A stretch of DNA of 64,000 nucleotides, taken from an uncultured Sphaerochaeta sp. (GTDB taxonomy: Bacteria > Spirochaetota > Spirochaetia > Sphaerochaetales > Sphaerochaetaceae). The translations under genes and the position numbers were made by a program. The stretch spans positions 434,001 to 498,000 of the forward strand of contig NZ_OY781063.1 in NCBI RefSeq assembly GCF_963676285.1. The letters are read 5' to 3'. Shown here one piece after another: positions 1 to 8,868 of this stretch. The notes under the pieces are model-generated. The model did not search any database, was not told where the DNA came from, and saw nothing but the letters and a program-made list of their open reading frames with translations. Position 1 is the stretch's first letter. Each line of letters starts with the position of its first letter.

Positions 1-1236
1 CATCGGTATTTCAATGAGTTCATAAGCGAGTCACATGGCGCGCCATTGACGTGTCTTATGCTTAACCCGAGAAATTTCAAGGCGATAAACATCCTGTATG
101 GGTATACCTACGGCAACGAAGTGCTGATTCATATAGCTGATGTACTCTCAGCGCTCCAACATAGGCAAGCAAGTCTCCAAGCCTTCCGAATCTCCGATGA
201 TCGTTTCATTATCCTGATGCATACCCAGTCAAGCGAGAAGCAGATTGATGCACTTATCGGTTCATTGCGCCTGCTCGCCAACCAATATCAGGATGTCAGT
301 TCTTTGGAATTCTCCATTGGAATATCGACAACCGATACCGCTGGACATGACCCTTCCTTGCTCATCAAACAAGCATCCATTGCTCTACATGCCACCACTG
401 ATGAAATCTTCATCCAACAATATGACAACAGCATGGAAGAGTCACTCTTACGGAAGGATACCATTGAACAGGAACTTAAACGGGCCATCAGGGGCGAGGA
501 GGGAATACTCTCACTCGCCTTCCAGCCAATAGTTGAGGCAAGAGACTCTGGCATCCATGGTTTCGAGGCACTCGCGAGAATGAAGAGCCAGAAACTGGGG
601 GTAATCTCACCTATGGAGTTCATCACTTTGGCAGAACAGAGAGGACTCATGGTTCCCCTAGGGGACAAGATCATTGATCTTGCCACAGATTTCCTCCAAA
701 CCATACAGGAACGTTTTGACGGAAATGTAAATGTAGCAATAAATGTATCTGCACTGCAGATGATCGGAGATAATTTTACAAGCAAACTCCAGGAGTTGGC
801 TGAAAGAAAACAAATCGATCTCTACCAAGTTGAGTTGGAACTGACAGAATCGATTTTCTCGCAAGACATCAATCTTATTGCCAGGCGGCTGAAGGAGCTA
901 CGCCAGCTTGGAATACGTATCTCCATCGACGACTTTGGAACAGGGTTCTCTTCCCTCTCCCGATTGGGCTCACTGGAAATCGACATACTGAAACTGGATA
1001 GACTCTTTGTCATAGCTCTCGGAGAAGCATCAGAACGTGATCTCGTTTCGGACATCATCTCCATGGCGCATCATCTTGGGAAAAAAGTCGTAGCAGAGGG
1101 AGTGGAAACAATAGAACAGAAACAATGGCTTGAGAATGCACAATGTGACTTGCTCCAAGGTTACCTTTTCAATAAGCCATTAGCTCCATCTGATGCGATC
1201 CTCTTTCTGGAACAGGAGAAGGGCACAGATGCGTAA
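1..1236 (+). CDS. GGDEF(degenerate)-EAL cyclic-di-GMP phosphodiesterase, 5' partial
   Basis: The reading frame is open from base 1, so the N terminus lies outside the window; an internal TTG at 46 is not a credible start because the GGDEF fold is already under way there. The first part is a GGDEF-like domain (LNPRNFKAINILYGYTYGNE) whose active-site loop reads SDDRF instead of GGDEF, so cyclase activity is unlikely. The second half is an EAL domain with the key signatures present: EALAR, NVSALQ, ELTES, DDFGTG, KLDR, AEGVE and QGYLFNKP. By family knowledge it should hydrolyse c-di-GMP to pGpG, with the degenerate GGDEF perhaps a GTP-sensing regulatory domain. The stop overlaps the next gene by 8 bp, so the two are probably co-transcribed and translationally coupled. 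Confidence 0.9.
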   Translation, partial: HRYFNEFISESHGAPLTCLMLNPRNFKAINILYGYTYGNEVLIHIADVLSALQHRQASLQAFRISDDRFIILMHTQSSEKQIDALIGSLRLLANQYQDVSSLEFSIGISTTDTAGHDPSLLIKQASIALHATTDEIFIQQYDNSMEESLLRKDTIEQELKRAIRGEEGILSLAFQPIVEARDSGIHGFEALARMKSQKLGVISPMEFITLAEQRGLMVPLGDKIIDLATDFLQTIQERFDGNVNVAINVSALQMIGDNFTSKLQELAERKQIDLYQVELELTESIFSQDINLIARRLKELRQLGIRISIDDFGTGFSSLSRLGSLEIDILKLDRLFVIALGEASERDLVSDIISMAHHLGKKVVAEGVETIEQKQWLENAQCDLLQGYLFNKPLAPSDAILFLEQEKGTDA

Positions 1237-4000
1237 CGTATACATCCTCACCATCCTGATGTTCTTATCTCTTGTTTCCTTGAATGCTGAAACACTTCCT
1301 GCTCTGGACAGGGGAGTTGAAAACGCCGTACATCCCATGCTTCTGATAGATGAGCGAGACAACTCCATACGCTATGCAAATCCAGCCTGTGCCGAATATT
1401 TTTCAATACCCAAGGAGAGACTCATCGGGAGGAATTTCCCGGCTCTTCTTGGAAAAAGCATCCACTCTCTTACTGATTTGCATGGCCAGATGATCTCCCT
1501 TGTAACCGACGACGAAAGAGAACTCTACTTTCTGGCAGGGGTACAACAGGTCGGAGCACTCGGTTCACCTTATTTCATGGTCATGCTGCAGGATAAAAGC
1601 ACTGAACAGCTACTGATGATCCGTAACAGGCGTATAAGTTTTGCCTTGATCGCAACATCATTGCTTACCATCTTCTTTCTCATATTCTTCTTGGTTCTCC
1701 AGTCACGTCAGAATAAACAATTACAGAAAGTAAACCAGCAACATGAGGACAACCTCTCATTACTCAAGCAATTTCTCAATGCTGACAACCGATACAGTTA
1801 TATAAAAGACAGTGAAGGTCGATTCCTGACAGTGAATGATAACCTTTGCCGGCTTCTCTCCTGCGATGAGAACTCCCTTCTAGGCAAGCAAGTAGAAGAT
1901 GTAGCCCATCATGATCTTGCAACCTTGATGGTGGAGAGCGACCGGGAAGCATTGAATGAGCTGAAGACTGTGGAGAAGGAAACGCACTGGAGAGAAAGAC
2001 TTTACAAGATAACAAAATTCCCCCTATTACTACCGGGAGGAACCATTGGTCTTGGAGCATTTGCTGAGGATATAACTGAACAAAGACATCTTGAGCGAAC
2101 CCTCAGGGAAAATGCAAGACGTGCTGCTGCATTCTCCCATCTCCTCTCCTCATCCATCAATAACCCAGATAATCAACTGACCAATGCTCTTGAAGAGGTA
2201 TGTGCTATCAACGGAAGCAAGATTGGGGTATTGCTCATTATTGATGAGAAGACTGGTACGATAACCATGAAAGCGGCAAGAGAGGCCAAGCCTCTCTATG
2301 ATTTACCTCAAAAACAAGGAATGGTAATCCCCTCCTCCGTTACGGACTGCTATCTTACAGAGAAGAGCGATGCATCATTCTCAATCATCAATGAGCAAGT
2401 TGATCAAGAACCGATACTCTCCTATATTTCTGGAAAGAAAGTCACGGTCAAGAACCTTCTTGTCTGTACCTGCATGACCGGCAACACACTCTCCGGCATC
2501 CTCCTGCTTGCAAATAGCAAGGAAGGCTATAATGAAACAGAGGGATTTCAGATCCAATTACTCTTCTCAGGTATTTGGGCAAACATGCAGAAGGCAGAGA
2601 ATGAGGCTGCACTGGAGGCTAGCCAAAGGAATCTTAGGCTGATCCTTGATTCCACAGCCGAAGGTATTTTCGGCACGGATGAAAAGGGACGCTGCACCTT
2701 TTGCAATGCAAGTTGCCTTCGCTTACTTGGATACGAGGATGCACAGGAATTGCTGGGGAAAAACATGCATCAATTGATACATCACAGTACCAGGGAAGGA
2801 CTGCTCATCGATGAGGAGACCTGTCCGATCAGATCCTGCCTTTCCAGCAGTGATGGAGTGGCCATGGAGAATGAGGTGTTCTGGAGAAAGGATGGCACCT
2901 GTCTCGATGTACTGTGCTATGCCTATCCACAAGTAGAGGATGGTACAATCATTGGGTCTGTTATCACCTTCCTGGACAATACTGAGAGAAAAAGAAATCA
3001 AGAGAAGATTGCATTTCTCTCTCTCCACGACCAGCTGACAGGGCTCCATAACCGTACCTATGCTGACCAGGCTATGGTAAGACTCGATACAGAGGACCAA
3101 TTACCACTTTCCATCATCATAGGGGATGTGAATGGGCTGAAACTGACCAATGATATTTTTGGACACGCCATGGGAGACAAGCTCCTACAGAGTATTGCCA
3201 GAAGTCTTCGATTGTCATGTAGGACCAGTGATGTGGTGAGCAGAATTGGAGGAGACGAATTCCTGATCTTACTCCCCCATACTGATGGCAATGAAGCAAA
3301 CCAGATTGCCAAGAGGATCGAGGAACATCTAGAAGAAGATGGAATACGAGGAGGAAAACGCAGCATTGCTCTTGGAAGTGCAACCAAGACCTCCACTGAG
3401 GAAACCGTTCAAGCTACATTTGACCGGGCAGAAGATCAGATGTATCGCAGAAAAACACTTCGCAGGGCTGAAACCCACAAAAAACAACTCAAGGATCTCA
3501 GTGAGATGCTCTACGAGAAAGCTCCCGGAGAACGTCTACACGCTGTAAAAGTACAACGACATGCTGCTCGTATAGCTTCCCTCCTGCATCTCAATGATGA
3601 AGAAGCAAGCAAACTTCAGCGTGCAGGGTTTTATCATGATATCGGGAAAGTAGTACTGGAACCAGAGATCATCACCTCTAAAAACCGGTCTAAGCTGGTC
3701 CAAGAGCGTTACCGAGAACATGTCAGTGCAGGCTATCGTATTCTCAATATGTTTGAGGAGACAGTAGATTTGGCCCCGATGATCCTCCATCATCATGAGT
3801 GGTGGGATGGCAGTGGCTACATGAAGGGATTACGCGGCACGGAAATTCCCTATTTCTCCAGGCTCTTACGATTGGCGGAAGTCTGGGAGCGGGAACATCT
3901 GGATCAAGCAACAAATGAACAGATTGAGAAAACTCTCACAAAGCTCGCTGGAATCGAGGTCGATCCACACCTTGTTGAGCGAATACTCAGCGCCTTATAG
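1229..4000 (+). CDS. PAS-GAF-GGDEF-HD-GYP membrane c-di-GMP enzyme
   Basis: I chose the ATG at 1229 because AGGAG lies about 10 bp upstream and the protein then begins with a signal-like segment (MRNVYILTILMFLSLVSLNA); the frame is open 12 codons further. The product has 923 residues: a PAS-like domain (about 34-125), a transmembrane helix (about 136-158), PAS (about 180-290), GAF (about 305-460), PAS (about 468-588), GGDEF (about 598-745, intact GGDEF at 674-678) and HD-GYP (about 765-905). The HD motif HDIGK is present, but the GYP signature reads GYM within an otherwise consensus HHHEWWDGSGYMKGL. Cyclase and phosphodiesterase modules are thus combined in one sensor, probably gated by ligands bound to the PAS or GAF domains. 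It follows an EAL gene with overlap. Its 3' end overlaps the convergent gene by 14 bp. Confidence 0.92.
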   Translation: MRNVYILTILMFLSLVSLNAETLPALDRGVENAVHPMLLIDERDNSIRYANPACAEYFSIPKERLIGRNFPALLGKSIHSLTDLHGQMISLVTDDERELYFLAGVQQVGALGSPYFMVMLQDKSTEQLLMIRNRRISFALIATSLLTIFFLIFFLVLQSRQNKQLQKVNQQHEDNLSLLKQFLNADNRYSYIKDSEGRFLTVNDNLCRLLSCDENSLLGKQVEDVAHHDLATLMVESDREALNELKTVEKETHWRERLYKITKFPLLLPGGTIGLGAFAEDITEQRHLERTLRENARRAAAFSHLLSSSINNPDNQLTNALEEVCAINGSKIGVLLIIDEKTGTITMKAAREAKPLYDLPQKQGMVIPSSVTDCYLTEKSDASFSIINEQVDQEPILSYISGKKVTVKNLLVCTCMTGNTLSGILLLANSKEGYNETEGFQIQLLFSGIWANMQKAENEAALEASQRNLRLILDSTAEGIFGTDEKGRCTFCNASCLRLLGYEDAQELLGKNMHQLIHHSTREGLLIDEETCPIRSCLSSSDGVAMENEVFWRKDGTCLDVLCYAYPQVEDGTIIGSVITFLDNTERKRNQEKIAFLSLHDQLTGLHNRTYADQAMVRLDTEDQLPLSIIIGDVNGLKLTNDIFGHAMGDKLLQSIARSLRLSCRTSDVVSRIGGDEFLILLPHTDGNEANQIAKRIEEHLEEDGIRGGKRSIALGSATKTSTEETVQATFDRAEDQMYRRKTLRRAETHKKQLKDLSEMLYEKAPGERLHAVKVQRHAARIASLLHLNDEEASKLQRAGFYHDIGKVVLEPEIITSKNRSKLVQERYREHVSAGYRILNMFEETVDLAPMILHHHEWWDGSGYMKGLRGTEIPYFSRLLRLAEVWEREHLDQATNEQIEKTLTKLAGIEVDPHLVERILSAL

Positions 4001-4601
4001 CAGCAAAACCACCAGATCTTGGAGTGGTTCTGTACCAGAGATGAAGATCGATGTCCCACTCTTTTCCCCCATCATACACCCGTATCCTCCCAGATCCTGC
4101 ATCCAGGGAAACAATGGTGACCCAGTGCCAGGAGTCAAGGTTCAGAACTTCACCGTGGTGGAGATTAAGGAATGCCACTGGTTGGTCATGCAATAAGCTC
4201 TCCTGAATGAATTCCAAAACCATCGAAAAAGGAGGCCTCTCCTCTCTAGCTTTGGGGAGTGACAGACTCACCACTTCCCCATCAATGAGTTGCTCAGGTA
4301 GTGCAGAAATAAGCCCCTTGGTAAATTGACTTACCAAATGCACTCCCATCAAGGTTGGGGTCACATGATTCCATAGCTGTTGCATCAAGGTTACCATCTG
4401 CCTCTGGTCTACAACTGCAGATACTCCTTGTTTTTTCCCAAGGTTGTACAACACGAGATGGCTTGCAGTGGTAGGCCCACATCCTGCCCGTCTCTGCCAA
4501 GACTGGGGAAACCACTCCTGGTCAGCTCCATAATATACTGTTTCATCCGTACGAATATGCAGATACTCTGGATGCTTCAGAGACAGCAAAGATGCCTTCA
4601 C
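3987..4601 (-). CDS. C39-like putative cysteine peptidase
   Basis: The protein has about 204 residues with no obvious signal peptide. I prefer the GTG at 4601, since AGGAGG sits just before it and overlaps the stop of the upstream rhodanese gene; an ATG at 4637 would lie inside that gene. It shows AGCGPTTASH with Cys41, a late histidine in WHWVTIVSLD (about 159) and an aspartate in VYDGGKEW (about 177). That order is typical of C39-like and other papain-fold proteases, which cut peptides or act on peptide bonds in the wall. Family assignment is by motif only and the substrate is unknown. It probably forms a two-gene operon with the rhodanese. Confidence 0.6.
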   Translation of the reverse strand: MKASLLSLKHPEYLHIRTDETVYYGADQEWFPQSWQRRAGCGPTTASHLVLYNLGKKQGVSAVVDQRQMVTLMQQLWNHVTPTLMGVHLVSQFTKGLISALPEQLIDGEVVSLSLPKAREERPPFSMVLEFIQESLLHDQPVAFLNLHHGEVLNLDSWHWVTIVSLDAGSGRIRVYDGGKEWDIDLHLWYRTTPRSGGFAAIRR

Positions 4602-4612
4602 AACGATTCCTC

Positions 4613-5005
4613 CTACCTGACAGTACCATATGGCCAATTAATGATTCCACCAAAATCATACACTGATGTGTATCCCTGTCTGACCAGGGATTTTGATGCA
4701 CTGGCACTACGAGATCCACTTCTGCAGTAGATAAACAGTGTTTGGTCCCTGTCAGGAAGCAGGGAGAGATCTCCCGCTTCAATCGACTGCAAGGGAACAT
4801 TGATGGCACCTTGGACATGTCCTTCAGCATACTCACCTGGGGTACGAACATCAACAATGAGCATATCCTGCCTCTCCTGCATCATGGAGAAGGCAGTTTC
4901 AGCAGAAATCTTATTATATGTGCCGTTCTCTGGCTGTCTTGTTTTCCAAATCACTCCACCTATCAAGGCAAGGAGGATAAGGACTATAATTAATATCTTA
5001 CTCAT
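4613..5005 (-). CDS. membrane-anchored rhodanese-like protein
   Basis: The 130-residue protein begins with a hydrophobic helix (residues 4-19), which should anchor it with the rhodanese domain outside the cytoplasm. The domain carries DVRTPGEYAEGHVQGAINVP and the active-site loop CRSGSRS with Cys94. Single-domain rhodaneses transfer sulfane sulfur to cyanide or thiols, or handle persulfide; the exact acceptor cannot be read from sequence. The ATG at 5005 has GGAGA about 10 bp upstream. Its stop overlaps the ribosome-binding site of the next gene, suggesting coupled translation. Confidence 0.85.
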   Translation of the reverse strand: MSKILIIVLILLALIGGVIWKTRQPENGTYNKISAETAFSMMQERQDMLIVDVRTPGEYAEGHVQGAINVPLQSIEAGDLSLLPDRDQTLFIYCRSGSRSASASKSLVRQGYTSVYDFGGIINWPYGTVR

Positions 5006-5055
5006 TTACTAGGTTCTCCTATATCCAAGATGGCGAAAACGCATCGAAGCGTCAA

Positions 5056-5091
5056 GACAAAACGAGAGCCGGAAGGAACATTCCCTCCGGC
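5056..5091 (-). terminator. Rho-independent terminator of the lipoprotein operon
   Basis: On the minus strand an 11-bp stem with one mismatch (GCCGGAGGGAA / TTCCTTCCGGC, bases 5068-5091) is followed by a T-rich tract, TCTCGTTTTGTCTT. It lies just past the last gene of the lipoprotein operon and before the rhodanese gene. Confidence 0.75.
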
Positions 5092-5112
5092 CCCAATTGT
5101 TTGTCTCTTAAA

Positions 5113-5679
5113 TTACTCTTCTGAGATTTCCTCTTCAAGAAGCTCGTCAAGATAGGAGAGCAATACCTCTGCCTTGATCAGATCAGCTTCAGCACTGGCC
5201 TTATCCAGTTCAAACTGTCGTTCCAGTTCCTCTGCCTGTTGCTTATAAGCATCCTTGAGATTCTTCACTGGATAGGAAGCAAGGACATAGACCGTACCAT
5301 CAGGAGCATTGTAATACTCTTCTATGGATACGCCACGCAAGGCGATGCTCACTGTCTGTACACTGAGGTTCTGGAGAACTTCCAGCATCTGCTTGGTTCT
5401 CAAGACCTCCCCAGACTCCTCAACGAAGGTTACCAGTGCGTTATCCACGCTGGTGGATGCCCATCGGCCGATTGCATCACGTGCTGCCGACTCGGCTCGC
5501 ATCTTGCTGAGTTGGGCGGTTGATTGCTTCGCCGACCCCACCTCATAGTGCAATGAACGGGAACTCTTGGGAGGGTGCGTTGTCCAGTACGGTGATCCAT
5601 CTGGATTGCTTTTTGGGGTAATCGCACACGAGGTTATAAGCAGAATGCACACAAGACTCACCAACATGATTCGTTTCAT
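5113..5679 (-). CDS. LPP20-like lipoprotein
   Basis: The start is the ATG at 5679, placed after AAGGA and giving a classic lipoprotein signal (MKRIMLVSLVCILLITSC, Cys18). The 188-residue product has the LPP20-type opening, a proline and tryptophan motif (SPYWTTHPP) then YEVGSAKQS, followed by helical text and a charged C-terminal coiled-coil-like stretch (QQAEELERQFELDKASAEAD). LPP20 domains occur in FlgP and related outer-membrane lipoproteins. It is the last gene of a five-gene lipoprotein operon and has about the same length as the second LPP20 gene at 6458-7042, which suggests duplication. The function is unknown. Confidence 0.75.
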   Translation of the reverse strand: MKRIMLVSLVCILLITSCAITPKSNPDGSPYWTTHPPKSSRSLHYEVGSAKQSTAQLSKMRAESAARDAIGRWASTSVDNALVTFVEESGEVLRTKQMLEVLQNLSVQTVSIALRGVSIEEYYNAPDGTVYVLASYPVKNLKDAYKQQAEELERQFELDKASAEADLIKAEVLLSYLDELLEEEISEE

Positions 5680-5690
5680 AGCAATGTTCC

Positions 5691-6455
5691 TTATTCCAGA
5701 CTGGCGGCAAGACTCCAATAGGTATCAGTTTCCTTCTCATAGTAACGTGCTATGATGGTAAACCCCTTGAGCAAGCCACGCTGAGCCTGGTAGAGCGAGC
5801 GCTCCATCAGCTCGTTCTTTGTGGTCACGTTCTCGACTGAATATGCATGTTCTGTTTTCAAATCGAGAAGATTCTGAGCTGCGGCAAAATCTGCCGCCTC
5901 CAATGAATTGTTGAGAAAGTAATGCCGTTTAGCAGACCCAACACCAAAGCGATACCCATCCAACTTGGGGTAGAGAGCAAGCCAAGTAGGCTTGCCCTCC
6001 TTGTTGTACTCACTCTCGTATATACGGTCTTCCCCATCCTCCTGCCTGTTCCTAACAATCACGACAGCACCGGCTTCAGGATCAAAATGGACTTCCAAGA
6101 TTTCAAGTTGGTTGATGGTCTCGGCCATGGCTGTATCGTCAAAGAAGGCTGCTTCATCCTTTGCAAAGGACTGTAAACCCTTGTCTGAACGATAGGAAGT
6201 AACAAGCCTGCTATCCAGTGCAAGGGCCTGCTTGATATGTATGGATCGTGCCGCAGAAAGGATTGCCTCACTCACCATTCTCTCTTGGGTGGAATATGGC
6301 CCAGATAGACCCACATACACATTGGAGGGATATTTGCTCACATCCAGACGGGAGAGAGCATCCTCCTCTGCACTGGGGACACTGGTGGTGGTGCAAGCTG
6401 AGACAAGCATCACCACCAATAAACTGATGGCCACTACATATTTGCGTACTGACAA
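5691..6455 (-). CDS. lipoprotein of the LPP20-like operon
   Basis: The 254-residue protein has a signal peptide and lipobox (LLVVMLVSAC, Cys21). The best start is a TTG at 6455, two bases after the stop of the upstream gene; GGGAG lies about 12 bp upstream. A phrase YRFGVGSAKRHYFLNNSLEAAD resembles the VGSA core of its LPP20 neighbours but sits late in the protein, so this may be a divergent or rearranged member. I do not recognise a catalytic motif. Packing with neighbours (2 bp and 11 bp) argues for co-expression and a shared envelope complex. Confidence 0.7.
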   Translation of the reverse strand: MSVRKYVVAISLLVVMLVSACTTTSVPSAEEDALSRLDVSKYPSNVYVGLSGPYSTQERMVSEAILSAARSIHIKQALALDSRLVTSYRSDKGLQSFAKDEAAFFDDTAMAETINQLEILEVHFDPEAGAVVIVRNRQEDGEDRIYESEYNKEGKPTWLALYPKLDGYRFGVGSAKRHYFLNNSLEAADFAAAQNLLDLKTEHAYSVENVTTKNELMERSLYQAQRGLLKGFTIIARYYEKETDTYWSLAASLE

Positions 6456-6457
6456 AC

Positions 6458-7042
6458 TCAGTTAGCTCCCTTCAACAAGTTGGCGAATGCTTCTTTCATC
6501 TTGGTGTTGGCGGCCTCAGCTGCCTCACTCTCGACAAAAGCCTCTGCAACAGCTTCTGAAGCTGGTTCAAAATTCTGCTCGATATTGGCAATGGGAATTG
6601 AGCAAAGTACCCATACCCCATTCTCAGCATCGACCCAGACCTCTTCCGTACTGACACCGGAGAGAGTTGCCTCTGCTACCTGCTGACTGATCACTTCCAT
6701 TGCATCAAGTGCCTGGCGGTTGTCGCCGCTACCGGCATCGTTGATGTAGGTGACCACTACTTCCTTGACCTGAGTACTGATCCAGGCTGCAATCTTGTTC
6801 TTTGCTTCAACAGTGGCACGCTTGATTGAGTTCTGCTTGTCACTCATCTTGCCGTACCCGGTCTCAAAGTGCATGTCCTGGGTGGAAACAGTCTTGTAGA
6901 CCCAATCCGGCTGGGGAATACCCTCAGCACCAATGATGACTGGACGGGCAGGTTCGACAGGCTCAGCAACCTTTGCGGTGGCACAACCGGTCATTGCAAG
7001 TGCGAGTAATGTGAGTACCAGAATCGTTAACAACTTTTTCAT
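6458..7042 (-). CDS. LPP20 family lipoprotein (FlgP-like)
   Basis: The start is the ATG at 7042, with GGAGGAT immediately upstream. The product has 194 residues and a lipobox LAMTGC (Cys19). After a short linker it has the LPP20 pattern: PQPDWVYKTVSTQDMHFETGYGKMSDKQNSIKRA, in which a proline/tryptophan is followed by a G-x-G turn and a helix of charged residues. C-terminally it is rich in alanine and glutamate (AVAEAFVESEAAEAAN). LPP20-domain proteins are outer-membrane lipoproteins; FlgP in Vibrio and Campylobacter is the best studied. Nothing flagellar lies nearby, so a non-flagellar envelope role is more likely. Confidence 0.8.
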   Translation of the reverse strand: MKKLLTILVLTLLALAMTGCATAKVAEPVEPARPVIIGAEGIPQPDWVYKTVSTQDMHFETGYGKMSDKQNSIKRATVEAKNKIAAWISTQVKEVVVTYINDAGSGDNRQALDAMEVISQQVAEATLSGVSTEEVWVDAENGVWVLCSIPIANIEQNFEPASEAVAEAFVESEAAEAANTKMKEAFANLLKGAN

Positions 7043-7054
7043 ATCATCCTCCAA

Positions 7055-8071
7055 CTATGTTTCATCCCCAAGCGTTTCCAGCATCAGGGTAAAGAATCCA
7101 TCAACGCCAGATGAACTTGCAGCTTTCAACGCCTTTGCAAGAGCATCCCTCTCAGACATGGCCGCCTCTCTGTCTGCCTTCTCATAGGAGACATAGACCT
7201 GCTTGCTATCCTTTAATTGAACTGACAGAGAGTAGCGGGCATAGGCATATGGGCTACCCTCCATCGTAATTGGCTCTACGGTGTACCAGACATCCAATAT
7301 TGCATAAGGGTCCTGTGCACCGGTCGCAAACCCCCTCGCTTGAAGGCCTTGTTCAAAGGCAGCCTTGAGCACAGGAGTGGCATTTACACTTTCAAAGACC
7401 TCTACCGCAATGGTAATCTGCTGCGCCAATGCTGATAGGGCTCGGTCAATCGGAGCCAGCACTTGCATCTGGGGCTGTTTAAGCAACACCTGTAACTGGT
7501 TATAGAGAGCTTGTTGTTGCTTTGCCAACTCCCGTGTTTCACGAAGGAGCACATACTCTGCAAGCAGGGTATCTGCAGTTGCTTTTCGCATATTCAATTG
7601 TGCGATTGAGCTACCCAATTCAGCTATTTGTTTCTGATACAGTGAGGCAGTCCGCTCTCGGTGCAATGCAACGCGGGCATGGACCCTGCCTAGTTCATCA
7701 GTATAGACATTGACCACTTCAGAGCCGATGATCTGCTCGGTTTCACTGGTGACACTGCCAAAATCCATCATCTCGGAAGATTCAGTAAACGTCACATTCC
7801 CCATTGTATCGGTTGCAGCGGTAGAAAGACTGCTGACTTCAGTAACTGAGCGAACCTGGGCATTGAAAACCTGTGAAAGACTGGCAAGGGCTGCATCAAC
7901 AGCCTTCTGTCGTGATGATCCAGAACCAACGGCACAGAGGTAGGTATCTTCTTCATAGGCCTTGTCATAGGGGTGGTCGATCCAGGAGGGGACCTTGGAG
8001 GATCCCATTGATGTACAGGAAATTCCCAGCACCAAAGAGAGCAACACAGGTACTACAAGATAGTTTCTCAT
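7055..8071 (-). CDS. LPP20 N-domain lipoprotein with C-terminal extension
   Basis: The ATG at 8071 is chosen because TAGGAG, which overlaps the upstream stop, lies 7 bp before it; the 338-residue product opens with MRNYLVVPVLLSLVLGISC (lipobox, Cys19). The N-terminal part has the LPP20 signature PSWIDHPYDKAYEEDTYLCAVGSGSSRQKA. The middle is helical and glutamine-rich. The last 110 residues (from about VEVFESVNATPVLKAAFEQGL) form a second domain that resembles the ligand-like half of LpoB/FlgO-type proteins, but this is only a visual impression. It sits between the lpoB-like gene and a shorter LPP20 gene. Confidence 0.78.
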   Translation of the reverse strand: MRNYLVVPVLLSLVLGISCTSMGSSKVPSWIDHPYDKAYEEDTYLCAVGSGSSRQKAVDAALASLSQVFNAQVRSVTEVSSLSTAATDTMGNVTFTESSEMMDFGSVTSETEQIIGSEVVNVYTDELGRVHARVALHRERTASLYQKQIAELGSSIAQLNMRKATADTLLAEYVLLRETRELAKQQQALYNQLQVLLKQPQMQVLAPIDRALSALAQQITIAVEVFESVNATPVLKAAFEQGLQARGFATGAQDPYAILDVWYTVEPITMEGSPYAYARYSLSVQLKDSKQVYVSYEKADREAAMSERDALAKALKAASSSGVDGFFTLMLETLGDET

Positions 8072-8079
8072 GTGCACTC

Positions 8080-8691
8080 CTAAAACTTGTACTTGCTTTG
8101 CTTGATGAGCTTCTTGATTGTCTCTTCTCCAACCCACACTTTTCTATTGGTCTCGATGTCTATCAATTCCGCTGAAACATAGTAGGTTCTCACCATCTGG
8201 CCACCACTCTGGTCAAGATTGGTTCTCACCGATCCTTGCAACAGGTAATCTGCTCCAATTTCCTTTCCAAGTGCCTTGGCCGTTTCCTCGCTCGCAAAGA
8301 ACTGTTGTTCCTCACGCTCTTCTCTCACTGAAGCACGGAAGCTCTGGTCAGCCACCATATCGACCTTTCCTGAATTAATGAGGGCCATCTCATACCGTTT
8401 GGATATAATCGAGGTATCGATATGTTCACTGCTACGGTTAAGGAATGTTCCTACGATGACCACTGGATTGTCCCCAGGATGGGCCATCTTGTACTGCGTT
8501 ATCCATGGAGAGGATAGACTGGAATCAACCAGTGCCTCTGCCACGATACGAATATCGGTGTCGTTCCAATTCCCGCTCAAGTCAATATCGGTATCAGCAC
8601 TTATGCGGCTAACTGACACGGGAGACTGACATGAGATCAAGAGTACAGATACCAGCACTATAAAGAGGCCGTAGAGGCTTAGACGTTTCAT
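8080..8691 (-). CDS. lpoB: LpoB-like penicillin-binding-protein activator lipoprotein
   Basis: The ATG at 8691 follows AAGGAG at 7 bp; a GTG one codon earlier is less likely. The 203-residue product has a lipobox (VLLISC) and then LSGNWNDTDIRIVAEALVDSSLSSPWI, NPVVIVGTFLNRSSEHIDTSII and ADYLLQGSVRTNLDQSGGQMVRTYYVSAELIDIETNRKVWVGEETIKK. This matches the LpoB family (COG3417, PF13036), outer-membrane lipoproteins that stimulate PBP1B in E. coli. In other bacteria this family is often next to COG3014 and LPP20 genes, as here. Whether it activates a PBP in this organism is inferred. First gene of the minus-strand lipoprotein operon. Confidence 0.85.
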   Translation of the reverse strand: MKRLSLYGLFIVLVSVLLISCQSPVSVSRISADTDIDLSGNWNDTDIRIVAEALVDSSLSSPWITQYKMAHPGDNPVVIVGTFLNRSSEHIDTSIISKRYEMALINSGKVDMVADQSFRASVREEREEQQFFASEETAKALGKEIGADYLLQGSVRTNLDQSGGQMVRTYYVSAELIDIETNRKVWVGEETIKKLIKQSKYKF

Positions 8692-8811
8692 CACAAATCT
8701 CCTTCACATTCCACTGCAGTATACGCCACAGTGTAACAGACTCATCATCACTTGTGTAGGAATCATTGGTACGAAAAATGAGACATTCTACATTTTTTTA
8801 ACGATTCATTA

Positions 8812-8840
8812 TTGCGCCACGCATAACCCAATGCTACATT
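8812..8840 (+). promoter_or_regulatory. putative sigma-70 promoter of the COG3014-like gene
   Basis: TTGCGC (8812-8817) and TACATT (8835-8840) are separated by 17 bp. Transcription would start near 8847, giving a leader of about 20 nt. The divergent lipoprotein operon must start from the same 175-bp intergenic region; a possible minus-strand -10 box TATACT is at 8718-8723 but has no clear -35. Confidence 0.5.
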
Positions 8841-8868
8841 GTGCCCATACAGAATGAGGAAGGATGTA

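Noticed and set aside
5691..6455. Calling the middle lipoprotein a firm LPP20 member
   Set aside because: Only a late VGSA-like phrase matches; the proline-tryptophan opening of LPP20 domains is missing, so it is left as an uncharacterised lipoprotein.
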